64,000 nt of DNA, taken from contig NZ_JAMXLR010000036.1 in assembly GCF_024054565.1 (NCBI RefSeq), positions 1 to 64,000 of the forward strand, read 5' to 3'. The translations under genes were made by a program, and so were the position numbers. This document shows positions 45,461 through 53,694 of the stretch, in pieces (positions within the stretch are counted from its first letter, which is position 1; each line of letters begins with the position of its first letter). The notes beneath the pieces are model-generated. The model ran no database searches, was not told the origin of the DNA, and was given only the letters and a program-made list of their open reading frames with translations. This DNA is from Aeoliella straminimaris (GTDB lineage Bacteria > Planctomycetota > Planctomycetia > Pirellulales > Lacipirellulaceae).

Positions 45461-46744
45461 GTGAAAATCACTACTCCCGACGAAGCGCTCAAAGTTGTCG
45501 AATCAGGCCACCGTGTGTTCATCCACACCGCGGCGGCCGCCCCTCAATCGCTGGTCCAGGCACTCGGCCGCCGAGCCATGGACGTCCAGAACGTCGAGAC
45601 CATCCATCTGCATACCGAAGGACCGGCTCCATACTCGGCTCCCGATCTGCAGGGAAATATCTATTCCAATTCGTTCTTCGTGGGTGCCAACGTCCGCCCC
45701 GCCGTGAACGAAGGCTATGCCGACTACATTCCCATCTTCCTCAGCGAAGTCCCCAAACTGCTCCGCAGCGGAGGGCTGCCCTTGGACGTGGCCCTGATTC
45801 ACGTCTCGCCACCCGACAGCCACGGCTTCTGCTCGCTGGGCGTTTCGGTGGATGCCTCGCGGGCTGCGGCCGACTCGGCCAAGGTGGTGGTCGCCCAGAT
45901 CAACAAGCATATGCCGCGGACTCATGGACACGGCCTGGTGCACGTGTCGAACATCGACTTCGCCGTCGAACACGACGAGCCGCTGCATGAGCACACGATC
46001 CCGGCGGCTTCGGCCGTCGAGACGGCTATCGGCAAGCACGTGGCCGAGTTGGTGGAAGACGGCGCCACGCTGCAGTTGGGCATCGGTGCGATTCCCGACG
46101 CCGTGCTGGCCGCGCTGAAGAACCACAAGAACTTGGGCATCCACTCCGAGATGTTTTCCGATGGCGTGGTCGACCTGGTGAAGAGCGGCGTGATCAACGG
46201 CGCTCGTAAGGCGCGACAAATCGGCAAAGTGGTCGGCTCGTTCTGCATCGGCAGCCAGAAGGTCTACGACTTCATCGACGACAATCCCTCGGTCGAAATG
46301 CTCGAGGCCAGCTACGTCAACGACACGGCCGTCATCCGCCGCCACCCCAAGGTTACGGCCATCAACAGTGCGATCGAGGTCGACCTCACCGGACAGGTGT
46401 GTGCCGACTCGATCGGCCCGCGGATCTATTCGGGCGTTGGCGGTCAGATGGACTTCATCCGCGGTGCCGCGCTGTCGCCGGGCGGTAAGCCCATCATCGC
46501 CCTGCCATCGGTCACCCGCCGCGGCGAGTCGCGCATCAGTGCGATGCTCAAACTGGGCGCCGGCGTCGTCACGACGCGTGCCCACGTCCACTACGTGGTC
46601 ACCGAAAATGGTGTCGCCTACCTGTACGGCAAAAACCTCCGCCAACGGGCCAAGGCACTGATCAACGTTGCCCACCCCGACCACCGCGAGGACCTGGAGC
46701 GGGCCGCCCACGAGCGTTTCTCGTCGCTCGAATGGCGAGACTGA
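45461..46744 (+). CDS. Acetyl-CoA hydrolase/CoA-transferase family (4-hydroxybutyrate CoA-transferase-like)
   Basis: 427 aa from GTG at 45461, with AGAGG 8 bases upstream. The frame extends to 45434. Two similar domains: the N-terminal half (SGHRVFIHTAAAAPQSLVQAL, FFVGANVRPAVNEG, HVSPPDSHGFCSLG) and the C-terminal half. The catalytic Glu region is IGIHSEMFSDGVVDLV, with further conserved GGQMDFIRGAALSPGGKPI. It transfers CoA between short acyl-CoAs and a carboxylate such as acetate or 4-hydroxybutyrate. The gene ends in a strong intrinsic terminator. Confidence 0.9.
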   Translation: MKITTPDEALKVVESGHRVFIHTAAAAPQSLVQALGRRAMDVQNVETIHLHTEGPAPYSAPDLQGNIYSNSFFVGANVRPAVNEGYADYIPIFLSEVPKLLRSGGLPLDVALIHVSPPDSHGFCSLGVSVDASRAAADSAKVVVAQINKHMPRTHGHGLVHVSNIDFAVEHDEPLHEHTIPAASAVETAIGKHVAELVEDGATLQLGIGAIPDAVLAALKNHKNLGIHSEMFSDGVVDLVKSGVINGARKARQIGKVVGSFCIGSQKVYDFIDDNPSVEMLEASYVNDTAVIRRHPKVTAINSAIEVDLTGQVCADSIGPRIYSGVGGQMDFIRGAALSPGGKPIIALPSVTRRGESRISAMLKLGAGVVTTRAHVHYVVTENGVAYLYGKNLRQRAKALINVAHPDHREDLERAAHERFSSLEWRD

Positions 46745-46772
46745 GCACTTCAACAGCCATTGCTATCCAACG

Positions 46773-46804
46773 AGCCCCGACCAGACTTGGTCGGGGCTTT
46801 TTTT
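46773..46804 (+). terminator. Intrinsic terminator of the CoA-transferase gene
   Basis: AGCCCCGACCA (46773-46783) pairs with TGGTCGGGGCT (46788-46798) around a 4-base loop and is followed by a run of T. It lies 29 bases after the stop codon. Confidence 0.9.
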
Positions 46805-46815
46805 ACCGGTGGCCA

Positions 46816-48204
46816 CTACTCCTCGTCCCCGCCCGACGCCGGCAGTTCGTAAGCACCGATGTCGACTCCACCACCTTGTGGACGCTGGTTCCGGTCTCGA
46901 TCCAGCTTCGGCGCATGATCCGCCGAGCCGGCATCGACGGCTTCAGAGCTTGCCACGGGACGCAGGTCGAACTTCTCCAGGTCTACAACCTCTGCCGCCG
47001 GGTCCTTCGTAACTAGATTGTGATCAATCTGGTTAGTGGCCCGGTCCGCTACGCGGATGCTGGCTACCAGGTTATTGCGGACGAGGTTACCCTGCGACGG
47101 GGTACCCTTCTTGTGATCGCCAATCTGAATCCAAGTGGGGCCGGGCCGCCCGGCCGCCTGGTCGATCACCGTGTTGTTGACGATCGAGCAGTTGGTCGCC
47201 CCCAGCAGGGTGATGCCATGCCAGGTGTCGACGATTACCACGTTGTTCTCGATCACCCAATCTTCGAACATACCATCGAAGCAACCGATGCCCTGCAGCG
47301 AGCCGCGAAACGGCTGGCTGGGGTCTTCGAAGTTGATGATCGTGTTGCCCCGCAGCACCAGGCCCACTACTTTGCCGCTGCCCGGCCCTTCGGGGCCCGT
47401 CGACCAGCTTTGGAAGCCGTCGTCGTGGTTGTCGTTGACGTCGTAGCAGTTTTTCACGGTGTTGTACTGAAACACCGAGTGGTCGCCGAGGCCGCGGAGA
47501 CCATCGCCAGCGAAGTTCTCCACCAGGTTGTGCTCAACCAGCGCGTGACTGGCGGCCACCGATATGCCGAAGTTGACGTTCCGCACCCGGTTGTTCCGCA
47601 CGATGACCTTGGTGCCATCGACCTGAATGCCACTGGAGGGCAGCGTGTTCCAATCCTCACGCGACCAGCCCGACACGTCGTCGGTCGACGACAGGTCGCA
47701 ATCCTCCACGACGATGTCGCGGATCAGGCCGTGGTGTCCGTGCGAACGAAGACCAATCAGATGCCGTGGCTTGTTCTCGGCTCCCAGCTTCGGCCGCACG
47801 GTGAGGCCCTTCAAGTGCCAGTTGCTGCCGGACGTGATTGCGATGCTCGTAAACACCGGTTGCGCTCCCTCGGCCGCGGCGATGGTAATGGGCGACTGGT
47901 TGTAGTAGCCGCGGATCGACAGCGCACCGTGGTCACCGCTTTTGAGCCAGATAGTGTCGCCTGACTGGATGGGCGCCTCGGGGTTTCGTGCGACCAGCGC
48001 TGTGTCCGGACTCGGCGGCAGCGACTCCCATCGCTGCGACTCGATCAACCTTCGGTCGACCACCTGCTGCAAGCTTTGCCAAGGCGCTTCGCTGCTTCCA
48101 TCGCCATCCGGTGAGCCAGCCACCGGGTCGACGTAGTATTCGGCGGCCTGCGCAGAGAGTGAGAGGAGGCAACTTGCCAAAAGCACTAGCGGAAGGAACT
48201 TCAT
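46816..48204 (-). CDS. Exported right-handed beta-helix (pectate-lyase-like) repeat protein
   Basis: 462 aa with a signal peptide MKFLPLVLLASCLLSLSAQA, then EYYVDPVAGSPDGDGSSEAPW, a frequent start of planctomycete polysaccharide-lyase-like proteins. The middle shows PbH1-type repeats: NWHLKGLTVRP, VIVRNNRVRNVNFGISV, HALVEHNLVENFAGDG, WVIENNVVIVDTWHGITL, NNTVIDQAAG. The C-terminus RPQGGGVDIGAYELPASGG is the typical DIGAYE-type tail. It probably binds or cleaves polysaccharide outside the cell. Catalytic residues cannot be placed by eye. Confidence 0.88.
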   Translation of the reverse strand: MKFLPLVLLASCLLSLSAQAAEYYVDPVAGSPDGDGSSEAPWQSLQQVVDRRLIESQRWESLPPSPDTALVARNPEAPIQSGDTIWLKSGDHGALSIRGYYNQSPITIAAAEGAQPVFTSIAITSGSNWHLKGLTVRPKLGAENKPRHLIGLRSHGHHGLIRDIVVEDCDLSSTDDVSGWSREDWNTLPSSGIQVDGTKVIVRNNRVRNVNFGISVAASHALVEHNLVENFAGDGLRGLGDHSVFQYNTVKNCYDVNDNHDDGFQSWSTGPEGPGSGKVVGLVLRGNTIINFEDPSQPFRGSLQGIGCFDGMFEDWVIENNVVIVDTWHGITLLGATNCSIVNNTVIDQAAGRPGPTWIQIGDHKKGTPSQGNLVRNNLVASIRVADRATNQIDHNLVTKDPAAEVVDLEKFDLRPVASSEAVDAGSADHAPKLDRDRNQRPQGGGVDIGAYELPASGGDEE

Positions 48205-48456
48205 AGCCCAAGACCTGCCTGATCAGAAAGGAGAGAACACGGCGAACGTGAGATCCAACTATTCTAAGGAGGTGTGGTGGCTGGCAGCAAATTCCTCCCT
48301 GGGCTTTTTTGTTCTCTCGCCTGGGCGTTTTGGGGTATATTCACATGAGGATCTCCTCAATTGCAGCAAGGATCGCGACGGACTACAGAAGTTCCGGCTA
48401 GAAGAACGATGTCCAAACTCTCTCAATCTAACTCCTACAAAGAGGTCCTATTGAGA

Positions 48457-48981
48457 ATGCACCACTCTTTCCGAAGCTTAACCATCGCTACCTGCCTACT
48501 TGGTACTTTGTTCACGTCAGCCCTGCTCGCGGACGAAGTAGCACCCGCTAACAGAGAAGCGGCACCGCAACCCGCTCTGCGTTTGCTCAACACCAAGGTG
48601 TTCGGCAAGTCCGCCGATGAGCCGATCGTGGTGCTCCAGAAGGCTGCGAAGGGAGCCATTGCGCCGGAAAGCGTGTTTCTCGACATCGACGACAATGGCA
48701 CCTATTACGCCTCGACGGTTCGCTACCCGCTAAAGTTGGGTCTGGAGACTGTTCGTAAGCTATTGAACAAGGAATACGGCAAGTGGGAAATGGAGGACTT
48801 TGCCAAGATGCCCGATATGGGACTGTGGCGGAACGAAGACGACAAATTCAGCATTCAACTCACCGAAGACGGCGATAATGTGGTGGTGATTTATATCAGC
48901 TTTATGCGGGTGCCGGCCGATCGATTGGAGAAGGCGTTCGAGCGTGTCGCCGAAGAGTTGAGCAAAGAGTCTAAAGAGTGA
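48457..48981 (+). CDS. Exported hypothetical protein
   Basis: 174 aa from ATG at 48457 (MHHSFRSLTIATCLLGTLFTSALLA, signal peptide). The frame extends to 48361. The mature part has LNTKVFGKSADEPIVVLQKAA, YYASTVRYPLKLGLETVRKLLNKEYG and FSIQLTEDGDNVVVIYISFM, an alpha/beta protein of unknown family ending in a charged helix (LEKAFERVAEELSKESKE). It is divergent from the beta-helix gene. A hairpin (49057-49074) follows 75 bases after the stop. Confidence 0.72.
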   Translation: MHHSFRSLTIATCLLGTLFTSALLADEVAPANREAAPQPALRLLNTKVFGKSADEPIVVLQKAAKGAIAPESVFLDIDDNGTYYASTVRYPLKLGLETVRKLLNKEYGKWEMEDFAKMPDMGLWRNEDDKFSIQLTEDGDNVVVIYISFMRVPADRLEKAFERVAEELSKESKE

Positions 48982-49056
48982 GGCGAGTTGTCACCCAGCA
49001 CTGCACTGCGACCGGGATTTAACCGCGGTCAGCGCGAATGAGATTTTCATATTGCC

Positions 49057-49074
49057 CCGACCAAGCTTGGTCGG
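49057..49074. repeat. Hairpin CCGACCAAGCTTGGTCGG
   Basis: A perfect 9-bp palindrome with the same core (CCGACCA/TGGTCGG) as the terminator at 46773-46804 but without a T-tract. It may be a decayed terminator or a repeated element. Confidence 0.4.
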
Positions 49075-49125
49075 AGCGAATTGCATGCGGTAACTGGAAG
49101 AGTCCACCGCGACTTCACGCCGCCC

Positions 49126-49304
49126 TCACTCATTGCTCAGCTTCTTGAGAATGTGCTTGGCGAGTGTTTCTTTGATCTCCCGATGCCGTGGCACTGGCTG
49201 CGAGACACCTGTATTTGGATTGCGATACCAATCGTGCTTCCCGCCATGGCGCACGAACTTGCAGCCTAGCTTCTCGATAGCCCGAATGAGGTCGACCGCT
49301 TCAC
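49126..49304 (-). pseudogene. hicA: HicA-family toxin, frameshifted
   Basis: Read from GTG at 49304 (overlapping the hicB stop as GTGA), the frame hits TAG after 12 codons. Dropping by one base after codon 3 gives VDLIRAIEKLGCKFVRHGGK, continuing HDWYRNPNTGVSQPVPRHRE and ending with TLAKHILKKLSNE and a TGA at 49126. This is a complete HicA mRNA-interferase fold with the catalytic His (RHGGKHDW). A single missing base near 49293 disconnects start and body, and no alternative start is in the good frame. The toxin is probably inactive unless this is a sequence error. Confidence 0.72.
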
Positions 49305-49492
49305 GAGATCACCAAATCATCGACCTTTCGGATGCCCTGCAGCTGGCCGCTGGAAATATCCAAATAGAGGTCCTTTAGATGCTCACGCAAATCGTCCAGC
49401 GTGTCTCCCTGCGTCCGGTAATCCGGATAATCGCACAGATAGCCGAGCCACCCGCCATCTTCTTCCCAGTAGACGATCTTCACTGATTGCAT
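49301..49492 (-). CDS. hicB: HicB-family antitoxin (short form)
   Basis: 63 aa: MQSVKIVYWEEDGGWLGYLC, then DYPDYRTQGDTLDDLREHLKDL. The opening strands, the G-W-x-G-Y segment and the helix with LDDLREHLKD are typical of the partial RNase H-like HicB fold. It has no C-terminal DNA-binding domain. GGAG lies 12 bases upstream of the ATG, and a TATAAT -10 box lies at 49533-49528. It would neutralise HicA; the partner gene immediately downstream is frameshifted. Confidence 0.75.
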   Translation of the reverse strand: MQSVKIVYWEEDGGWLGYLCDYPDYRTQGDTLDDLREHLKDLYLDISSGQLQGIRKVDDLVIS

Positions 49493-49527
49493 GTCAGCAG
49501 GCTCCGTGTGAATTTGGTACCTGTCTT

Positions 49528-49533
49528 ATTATA
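49528..49533 (-). promoter_or_regulatory. -10 box of the hicBA promoter
   Basis: TATAAT on the minus strand, 35 bases upstream of the hicB ATG. No good -35 was found 17 bases further up. The hairpin CCGCCGAC/GTCGGCGG (49539-49560) lies just upstream and could be an operator or the end of the lepA transcript. Confidence 0.4.
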
Positions 49534-49538
49534 CCATT

Positions 49539-49560
49539 CCGCCGACACGTAGGTCGGCGG
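49539..49560 (-). terminator. Hairpin after lepA
   Basis: CCGCCGAC and GTCGGCGG form an 8-bp stem with a 6-base loop, 40 bases after the lepA stop on the minus strand. There is no T-run. Confidence 0.35.
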
Positions 49561-49600
49561 CTAGAGCTGAATCCCTGGAATCTCAATCCCCAGAACGCAG

Positions 49601-51421
49601 CTACCGCGACTTCACGCCACCCTCTTCTTCGCCGGTCTCCAGCACCGCCAGGAATGCTTTCTGCGGGATGTCGACCTGGCCGATCGACTTCATTCGCTTC
49701 TTGCCTTCCTTCTGCTTTTCCCACAGCTTCCGCTTCCGGCTGATGTCTCCACCGTAGCACTTGGCCGTCACGTTCTTCCGCATCGCGCTGATCGTTTCGC
49801 GGGCGATGATGCGGGTGCCGATGGCCGCTTGCAGGGCCACTTCGAACATGTGGCGGGGGATTTCCTGTTTGAGCTTCTTGATCACCGCGCGGCCGCGGGT
49901 ATCGGCGTCGCGTCGGTCGCAGACGATCGACAGCGCGTCGACCCGTTCGTTCTTCACCAGGATGTCCATACGCACCAGGTCGCCCGGCTCGTAGCCACGC
50001 AGCTCGTAGTCCATGGTGCCGTAGCCCTTGGTGGTGCTCTTGAGCTTGTCGTGCAGGTCGTACACGACTTCCGCCAGGGCGATGTCGTACACCAGCATCA
50101 CGCGGGTGGGGCTCAGGTACTCCTGCCGCACGAAGATGCCGCGGCGGTCGGCACACAGTTTCATGATGCCACCCACGTACTCGGCCGGCATCACGAAGCT
50201 CACCCGCACGATCGGCTGCTGAAACTCTTCGATCTCGCCCATCTCCGGCACGCGGGTGGGGGTGTGAACCTCGAGCCACTCGCCATCTTTTTTCTGAATC
50301 TTGTACGTCACATTGGGCGCGGTCTGCACCAGATCGATATCGGCTTCCTGCTCCAGACGCTGCTGCACGATTTCCATATGCAACAGGCCCAGGAAACCGC
50401 AGCGAAAACCGAAGCCGAGCGCGTCCGAGGTCTCAGGCTCGAACACGAAACTTGGGTCATTCACCTGCAGCTTGCCGAGCGCCTCGCGCAAGGTTTCGAA
50501 ATCCTGACCGTCGGACGGGTACAGGCCGCAGAACACCATGCGCTTCGGTTCTTCGTAGCCCGGCAGTGCTTTGGCTTGCTCGCCACGGGCGACGGTCACG
50601 GTGTCGCCAATGTGCACCTGCCCCAGCGACTTGATATTGCACACCATGTAGCCCACCTGTCCGGCCGACAGGCTCGGCTTGGCGGTGCGTTTGGGAGTCT
50701 TTTGCCCAAGCTCCACGACGTCGTGTTCGGTGCCCGCCTGCAGGAACTTGATGCGGGCGCCCTTCTTGACGGTGCCGTTCATCACGCGGACGAAGATAAT
50801 CGCACCGCGGAACTCGTCGTACACGCTATCGAACACCATCGCCTGCAGCGGCGCTTTGGGATCGCCAGTGGGCGGCGGAATGCGATCGATTACCGCCTTG
50901 ATCACCTGGTCGCAGTTGAGGCCGGTTTTCGCGCTACATCCGATCGCCTCGGTAGCGTCGAGACCCAGCGTGTGCTCGATCTCTTCCTTCACCTCGTCGG
51001 GCCGGGCGTGCGTGAGGTCGATCTTGTTGAGCACCGGCACGATCTCCAGATCGTGCTCAATGGCGTTGTAGGCGTTGGCCACAGTTTGGGCTTCGACCCC
51101 CTGGAACGCATCCACTAGCAGCAGCGCGCCCTCGCAACAGGTAAGCGACCGCGAGACTTCGTACTGAAAGTCGACGTGGCCCGGCGTGTCGATCAGGTTC
51201 AGCTCGTACTCCTGGCCCTCGTGCTTGACGCGCATCGAGACCGAATTGGCCTTAATCGTAATGCCGCGCTGCCGCTCGAGATCCATGTCGTCGAGCAGTT
51301 GTTCCTTCATCTCCCGCAGGCTGACGGTACCGGTCACCTCCAGCAGGCGATCGGCGAGCGTGCTTTTCCCATGGTCGATGTGGGCGATGATTGAAAAGTT
51401 GCGAATGTACTTCGGGTCCAT
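49601..51421 (-). CDS. lepA: Elongation factor 4 (LepA)
   Basis: 606 aa from ATG at 51421 (MDPKYIRNFSIIAHIDHGKST). The frame extends to 51544, but the GTPase domain begins at this ATG. G1 is AHIDHGKST, G2 has RGITIKA, G3 is DTPGHVDF, G4 is NKID. The LepA C-terminal domain carries YGTMDYELRGYEPGDLVRMDI and KRKLWEKQKEGKKRMKSIG with the terminal VDIPQKAFLAVL. It is a ribosome-associated GTPase involved in translation initiation or elongation quality. There is no lepB gene next to it. Confidence 0.96.
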   Translation of the reverse strand: MDPKYIRNFSIIAHIDHGKSTLADRLLEVTGTVSLREMKEQLLDDMDLERQRGITIKANSVSMRVKHEGQEYELNLIDTPGHVDFQYEVSRSLTCCEGALLLVDAFQGVEAQTVANAYNAIEHDLEIVPVLNKIDLTHARPDEVKEEIEHTLGLDATEAIGCSAKTGLNCDQVIKAVIDRIPPPTGDPKAPLQAMVFDSVYDEFRGAIIFVRVMNGTVKKGARIKFLQAGTEHDVVELGQKTPKRTAKPSLSAGQVGYMVCNIKSLGQVHIGDTVTVARGEQAKALPGYEEPKRMVFCGLYPSDGQDFETLREALGKLQVNDPSFVFEPETSDALGFGFRCGFLGLLHMEIVQQRLEQEADIDLVQTAPNVTYKIQKKDGEWLEVHTPTRVPEMGEIEEFQQPIVRVSFVMPAEYVGGIMKLCADRRGIFVRQEYLSPTRVMLVYDIALAEVVYDLHDKLKSTTKGYGTMDYELRGYEPGDLVRMDILVKNERVDALSIVCDRRDADTRGRAVIKKLKQEIPRHMFEVALQAAIGTRIIARETISAMRKNVTAKCYGGDISRKRKLWEKQKEGKKRMKSIGQVDIPQKAFLAVLETGEEEGGVKSR

Positions 51422-51608
51422 AAAGGTAGCAGCGGAGGCTGGTGGCCAGAGGTCAGGGCGGGGGGGAGGCTCGCGAACCGGCTTGTCCCCGAGCTCGGCA
51501 GTGCCGAGCCAGAAGGCCAAAGCGCACGGCGAGCCCGAACGCATAGCCCCTCAATATACCATGGCCAGGGGGCTTGGCAGAATGGGCGAAATCCCGGGTA
51601 ATTTGCCA

Positions 51609-52001
51609 CTAGCGGAACAATTTGAGCAGAAACGACCCTATCGCCGCGATGCCCAGCAGGAAGCTAGCCAGCAGGCAACCAAGAGCGGGGATCAACCAGT
51701 AGATGGCCGACTCGGTAAGCCGAGCGAGTTCGCGGCTGTCTCCATTGCGGTAGTCGAAACCGCGCTGGAGGTAGTGGTAGTGAACGAAACCCGCCTGCAC
51801 CGACGCGCAGGTGAGCACGAAGAATGCTAGCGACCAGAGAGCAAGCTTCGTGGTGAGCAACCAGCGGCGTCGCTCGGTCGGCCGCGAGGCGCTGCCAAGC
51901 TTTTCCGGCGAGGCGTACGGGTTGTCGGGCGAGTTGGCTTCCAATTTGGATCTATGAGGCTTCAAAACCACGAATACGCCATTGCGGCGGACGCCATGCA
52001 T
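51609..52001 (-). CDS. Small membrane protein, coupled to the upstream gene
   Basis: 130 aa from ATG at 52001 (MHGVRRNGVFVVL). The frame extends to 52217. After a polar N-terminus with NPYASPEKLG, there are two hydrophobic helices (LALWSLAFFVLTCASVQAGF at about 54-73; AIYWLIPALGCLLASFLLGIAAIG at about 99-122). It starts one base after the stop of the preceding gene (TAG-A-ATG), so it is translationally coupled. The NPY-[AS]-SP motif also occurs in that gene product. Function unknown; likely an inner-membrane protein. Confidence 0.65.
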   Translation of the reverse strand: MHGVRRNGVFVVLKPHRSKLEANSPDNPYASPEKLGSASRPTERRRWLLTTKLALWSLAFFVLTCASVQAGFVHYHYLQRGFDYRNGDSRELARLTESAIYWLIPALGCLLASFLLGIAAIGSFLLKLFR

Positions 52002-52002
52002 T

Positions 52003-52428
52003 CTACCGCGAATCCTCAGGCAGTTGGGCAGTGAACCACCGTACCCGCCATCCGCAGACTTGCAATTCGCGCCGGGCACGGCGGTCGAACAGCCATAACG
52101 CCAGAAGACCGACCATCGGAAACGCTGAGAGAAACGCGAGCAGGACGCCCAACAGCCATCCATAGAGATGCCCTGCAAACCATCCGCTGTACACCAAGGC
52201 CAGGCCCCACCCGGCACCCATCAACGCACCGATGGCGAACTCCCATTTGGTCTCCGCCAGTTGCAGAGCAACGAAGTTCAGCACAGGGCAAAGGACATGG
52301 CAGGCCACGGCCCACGGCTCCAGCCGCAGGGCTTTGGCCACAGACAGCTGCCACTCAATGGAGCGCTCGTGGTGCCCTGCTTGCGGAGTGGCGCTGGGGG
52401 AACTGTAGGGGTTCTCGTCGATATGCAT
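52003..52428 (-). CDS. Small membrane protein with N-terminal NPYSSP motif
   Basis: 141 aa from ATG at 52428 (MHIDENPYSSPSATPQAG). The frame extends to 52452. Three hydrophobic segments are visible (LRLEPWAVACHVLCPVLNFVAL; FAIGALMGAGWGLALVYSGW; GWLLGVLLAFLSAFPMVGLLAL). Short N-termini with the NPYxSP motif are common in planctomycete membrane proteins of unknown function. It forms a two-gene unit with the next gene. Confidence 0.68.
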   Translation of the reverse strand: MHIDENPYSSPSATPQAGHHERSIEWQLSVAKALRLEPWAVACHVLCPVLNFVALQLAETKWEFAIGALMGAGWGLALVYSGWFAGHLYGWLLGVLLAFLSAFPMVGLLALWLFDRRARRELQVCGWRVRWFTAQLPEDSR

Positions 52429-52556
52429 GTGTGCGGCTTCGGACGGGACCACAATCCGGAAATGGTGAGCGCGAAGGTAAGGTTCCTACTTTATCACCAT
52501 CTGCCCAGAAGCCGGTAGTATGCGAGACTTCACCGGAGACAACGAAAGCACCAACG

Positions 52557-52593
52557 AAAATCGGCCGGCGTATCCTTAGGGAAACGCCGGCCG
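52557..52593 (-). terminator. Intrinsic terminator of the second PEP-CTERM gene
   Basis: On the minus strand CGGCCGGCGT pairs with ACGCCGGCCG around a 12-base loop, followed by ATTTTCGTT. It lies 32 bases after the stop codon of the PEP-CTERM gene. Confidence 0.75.
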
Positions 52594-52624
52594 AGAGCAA
52601 CTTTACTTGTGCTGGAGCGGGAAC

Positions 52625-53311
52625 CTATTTCCGTTTACTACGTACGACTGCCAACATTCCCAGAATTCCCGCGGAGCCTAGGGCCACACTCGATGGTTCG
52701 GGAATCGCGGTGGCTTCAATCAGGGCTGAACCGACCGGTGCTCCCGCAAGGTTGGCCGACGAAAGACCTTGATCCAAGAGAAACGTGCCGAACTCGTTGG
52801 AGACGAGCAGGTTCCCCGCCACGGTAAGCGACTCATCAAGCACAATCGGTGGATTCATCGTGTCGACTTCGAAGTCGAACAGAATAGCAGGAATGCCAGT
52901 GGTGCTCTCGACATAGAATCCACTGGCTGCCCCGTCAAAGCCACCGGCGCGTGCAGCATCAAAGCCAATGGTGAAATCGCCCACGGTCACGGTGTCGCTG
53001 TTAAAGGATACGGTGCCAGTATGCTCGATGGTGCCGGCGAAGCTTCCCAAGGCGGGGAATGTTGCCGGATCGTACTCGAAGGTAGTTGGCAGACTTCCGT
53101 CTCGCGGATTGATGCCGAAGGCAACGGCGTAGGAGGGATCGGCCGCCACCGTGCCCGCGGTGCTCGACAGCGTCAGGCTGGCTGCCGACTCGAGTGTATC
53201 GAAATCGAGATTGACGTTAGTGCGCCCCCCGACGACGAGCGAGTTGGCTTCGGCCGCCTGACTCATTACCAGAATGCAGGCGGCGGCACAAAAGAAAGCG
53301 TACCTCATCAT
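52625..53311 (-). CDS. PEP-CTERM sorting-domain protein
   Basis: 228 aa: signal peptide MMRYAFFCAAACILVMSQAAEA, a beta-rich mature part (VVGGRTNVNLDFDTLESAAS, GTVSFNSDTVTVGDFTIG, LLDQGLSSANLAGAPVG), and a C-terminal IPEPSSVALGSAGILGMLAV with the basic end RSKRK. AGGAG lies 4 bases upstream of the ATG. It is exported and C-terminally sorted by an exosortase-type system, as in the protein at 28390-29058, but the two do not share a central domain. Function unknown. Confidence 0.88.
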   Translation of the reverse strand: MMRYAFFCAAACILVMSQAAEANSLVVGGRTNVNLDFDTLESAASLTLSSTAGTVAADPSYAVAFGINPRDGSLPTTFEYDPATFPALGSFAGTIEHTGTVSFNSDTVTVGDFTIGFDAARAGGFDGAASGFYVESTTGIPAILFDFEVDTMNPPIVLDESLTVAGNLLVSNEFGTFLLDQGLSSANLAGAPVGSALIEATAIPEPSSVALGSAGILGMLAVVRSKRK

Positions 53312-53694
53312 TTAGCTCCTGAACGTTAGTGGTGAAAATCTCGGTGCGCAGCATGTTCGCCGCACGTCAGCTCGGTGAATCGAGTTGGGCTGGAGCGCTT
53401 TGATGCCTGATGCACCAGCTTCGAAAACGCTCTTTTCAGTAGACTTGCAGCCGTCCATGAGACAAAACCATCTCCAGAGAACTCGCCTCTGGGCACGGTT
53501 CAGGAGACTATTGCCACGCCCCGGCGTTCGACAAGTGCAGAGACACACAATTTGCCAAAAAAAAAGAACGTCCCGCACAGAAGAGCGCAGGCCACCAGTA
53601 CCAACCGGAGAGAGACCCCGCCTTGGCGCTAGAGGCGTTATGGCAGTGGCCGGATTAGGGCGTTTGCAGCTTTGGTGTACCGTCCGCCGTGCGG
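53312..53694. other. Intergenic region
   Basis: 383 bases between the PEP-CTERM gene start and the end of the hybrid kinase gene (same strand). It should hold the PEP-CTERM promoter. I see no gene; an A-run (53556-53564) is the only obvious feature. Confidence 0.4.

Noticed and set aside
43621..46753. Minus-strand frames of 491 and 416 codons opposite the Hint-protein and CoA-transferase genes
   Set aside because: Compositionally biased shadows. The plus-strand genes are conserved families.
49829..51118. Plus-strand frame of 429 codons opposite lepA
   Set aside because: Shadow of a universally conserved gene; no motif.
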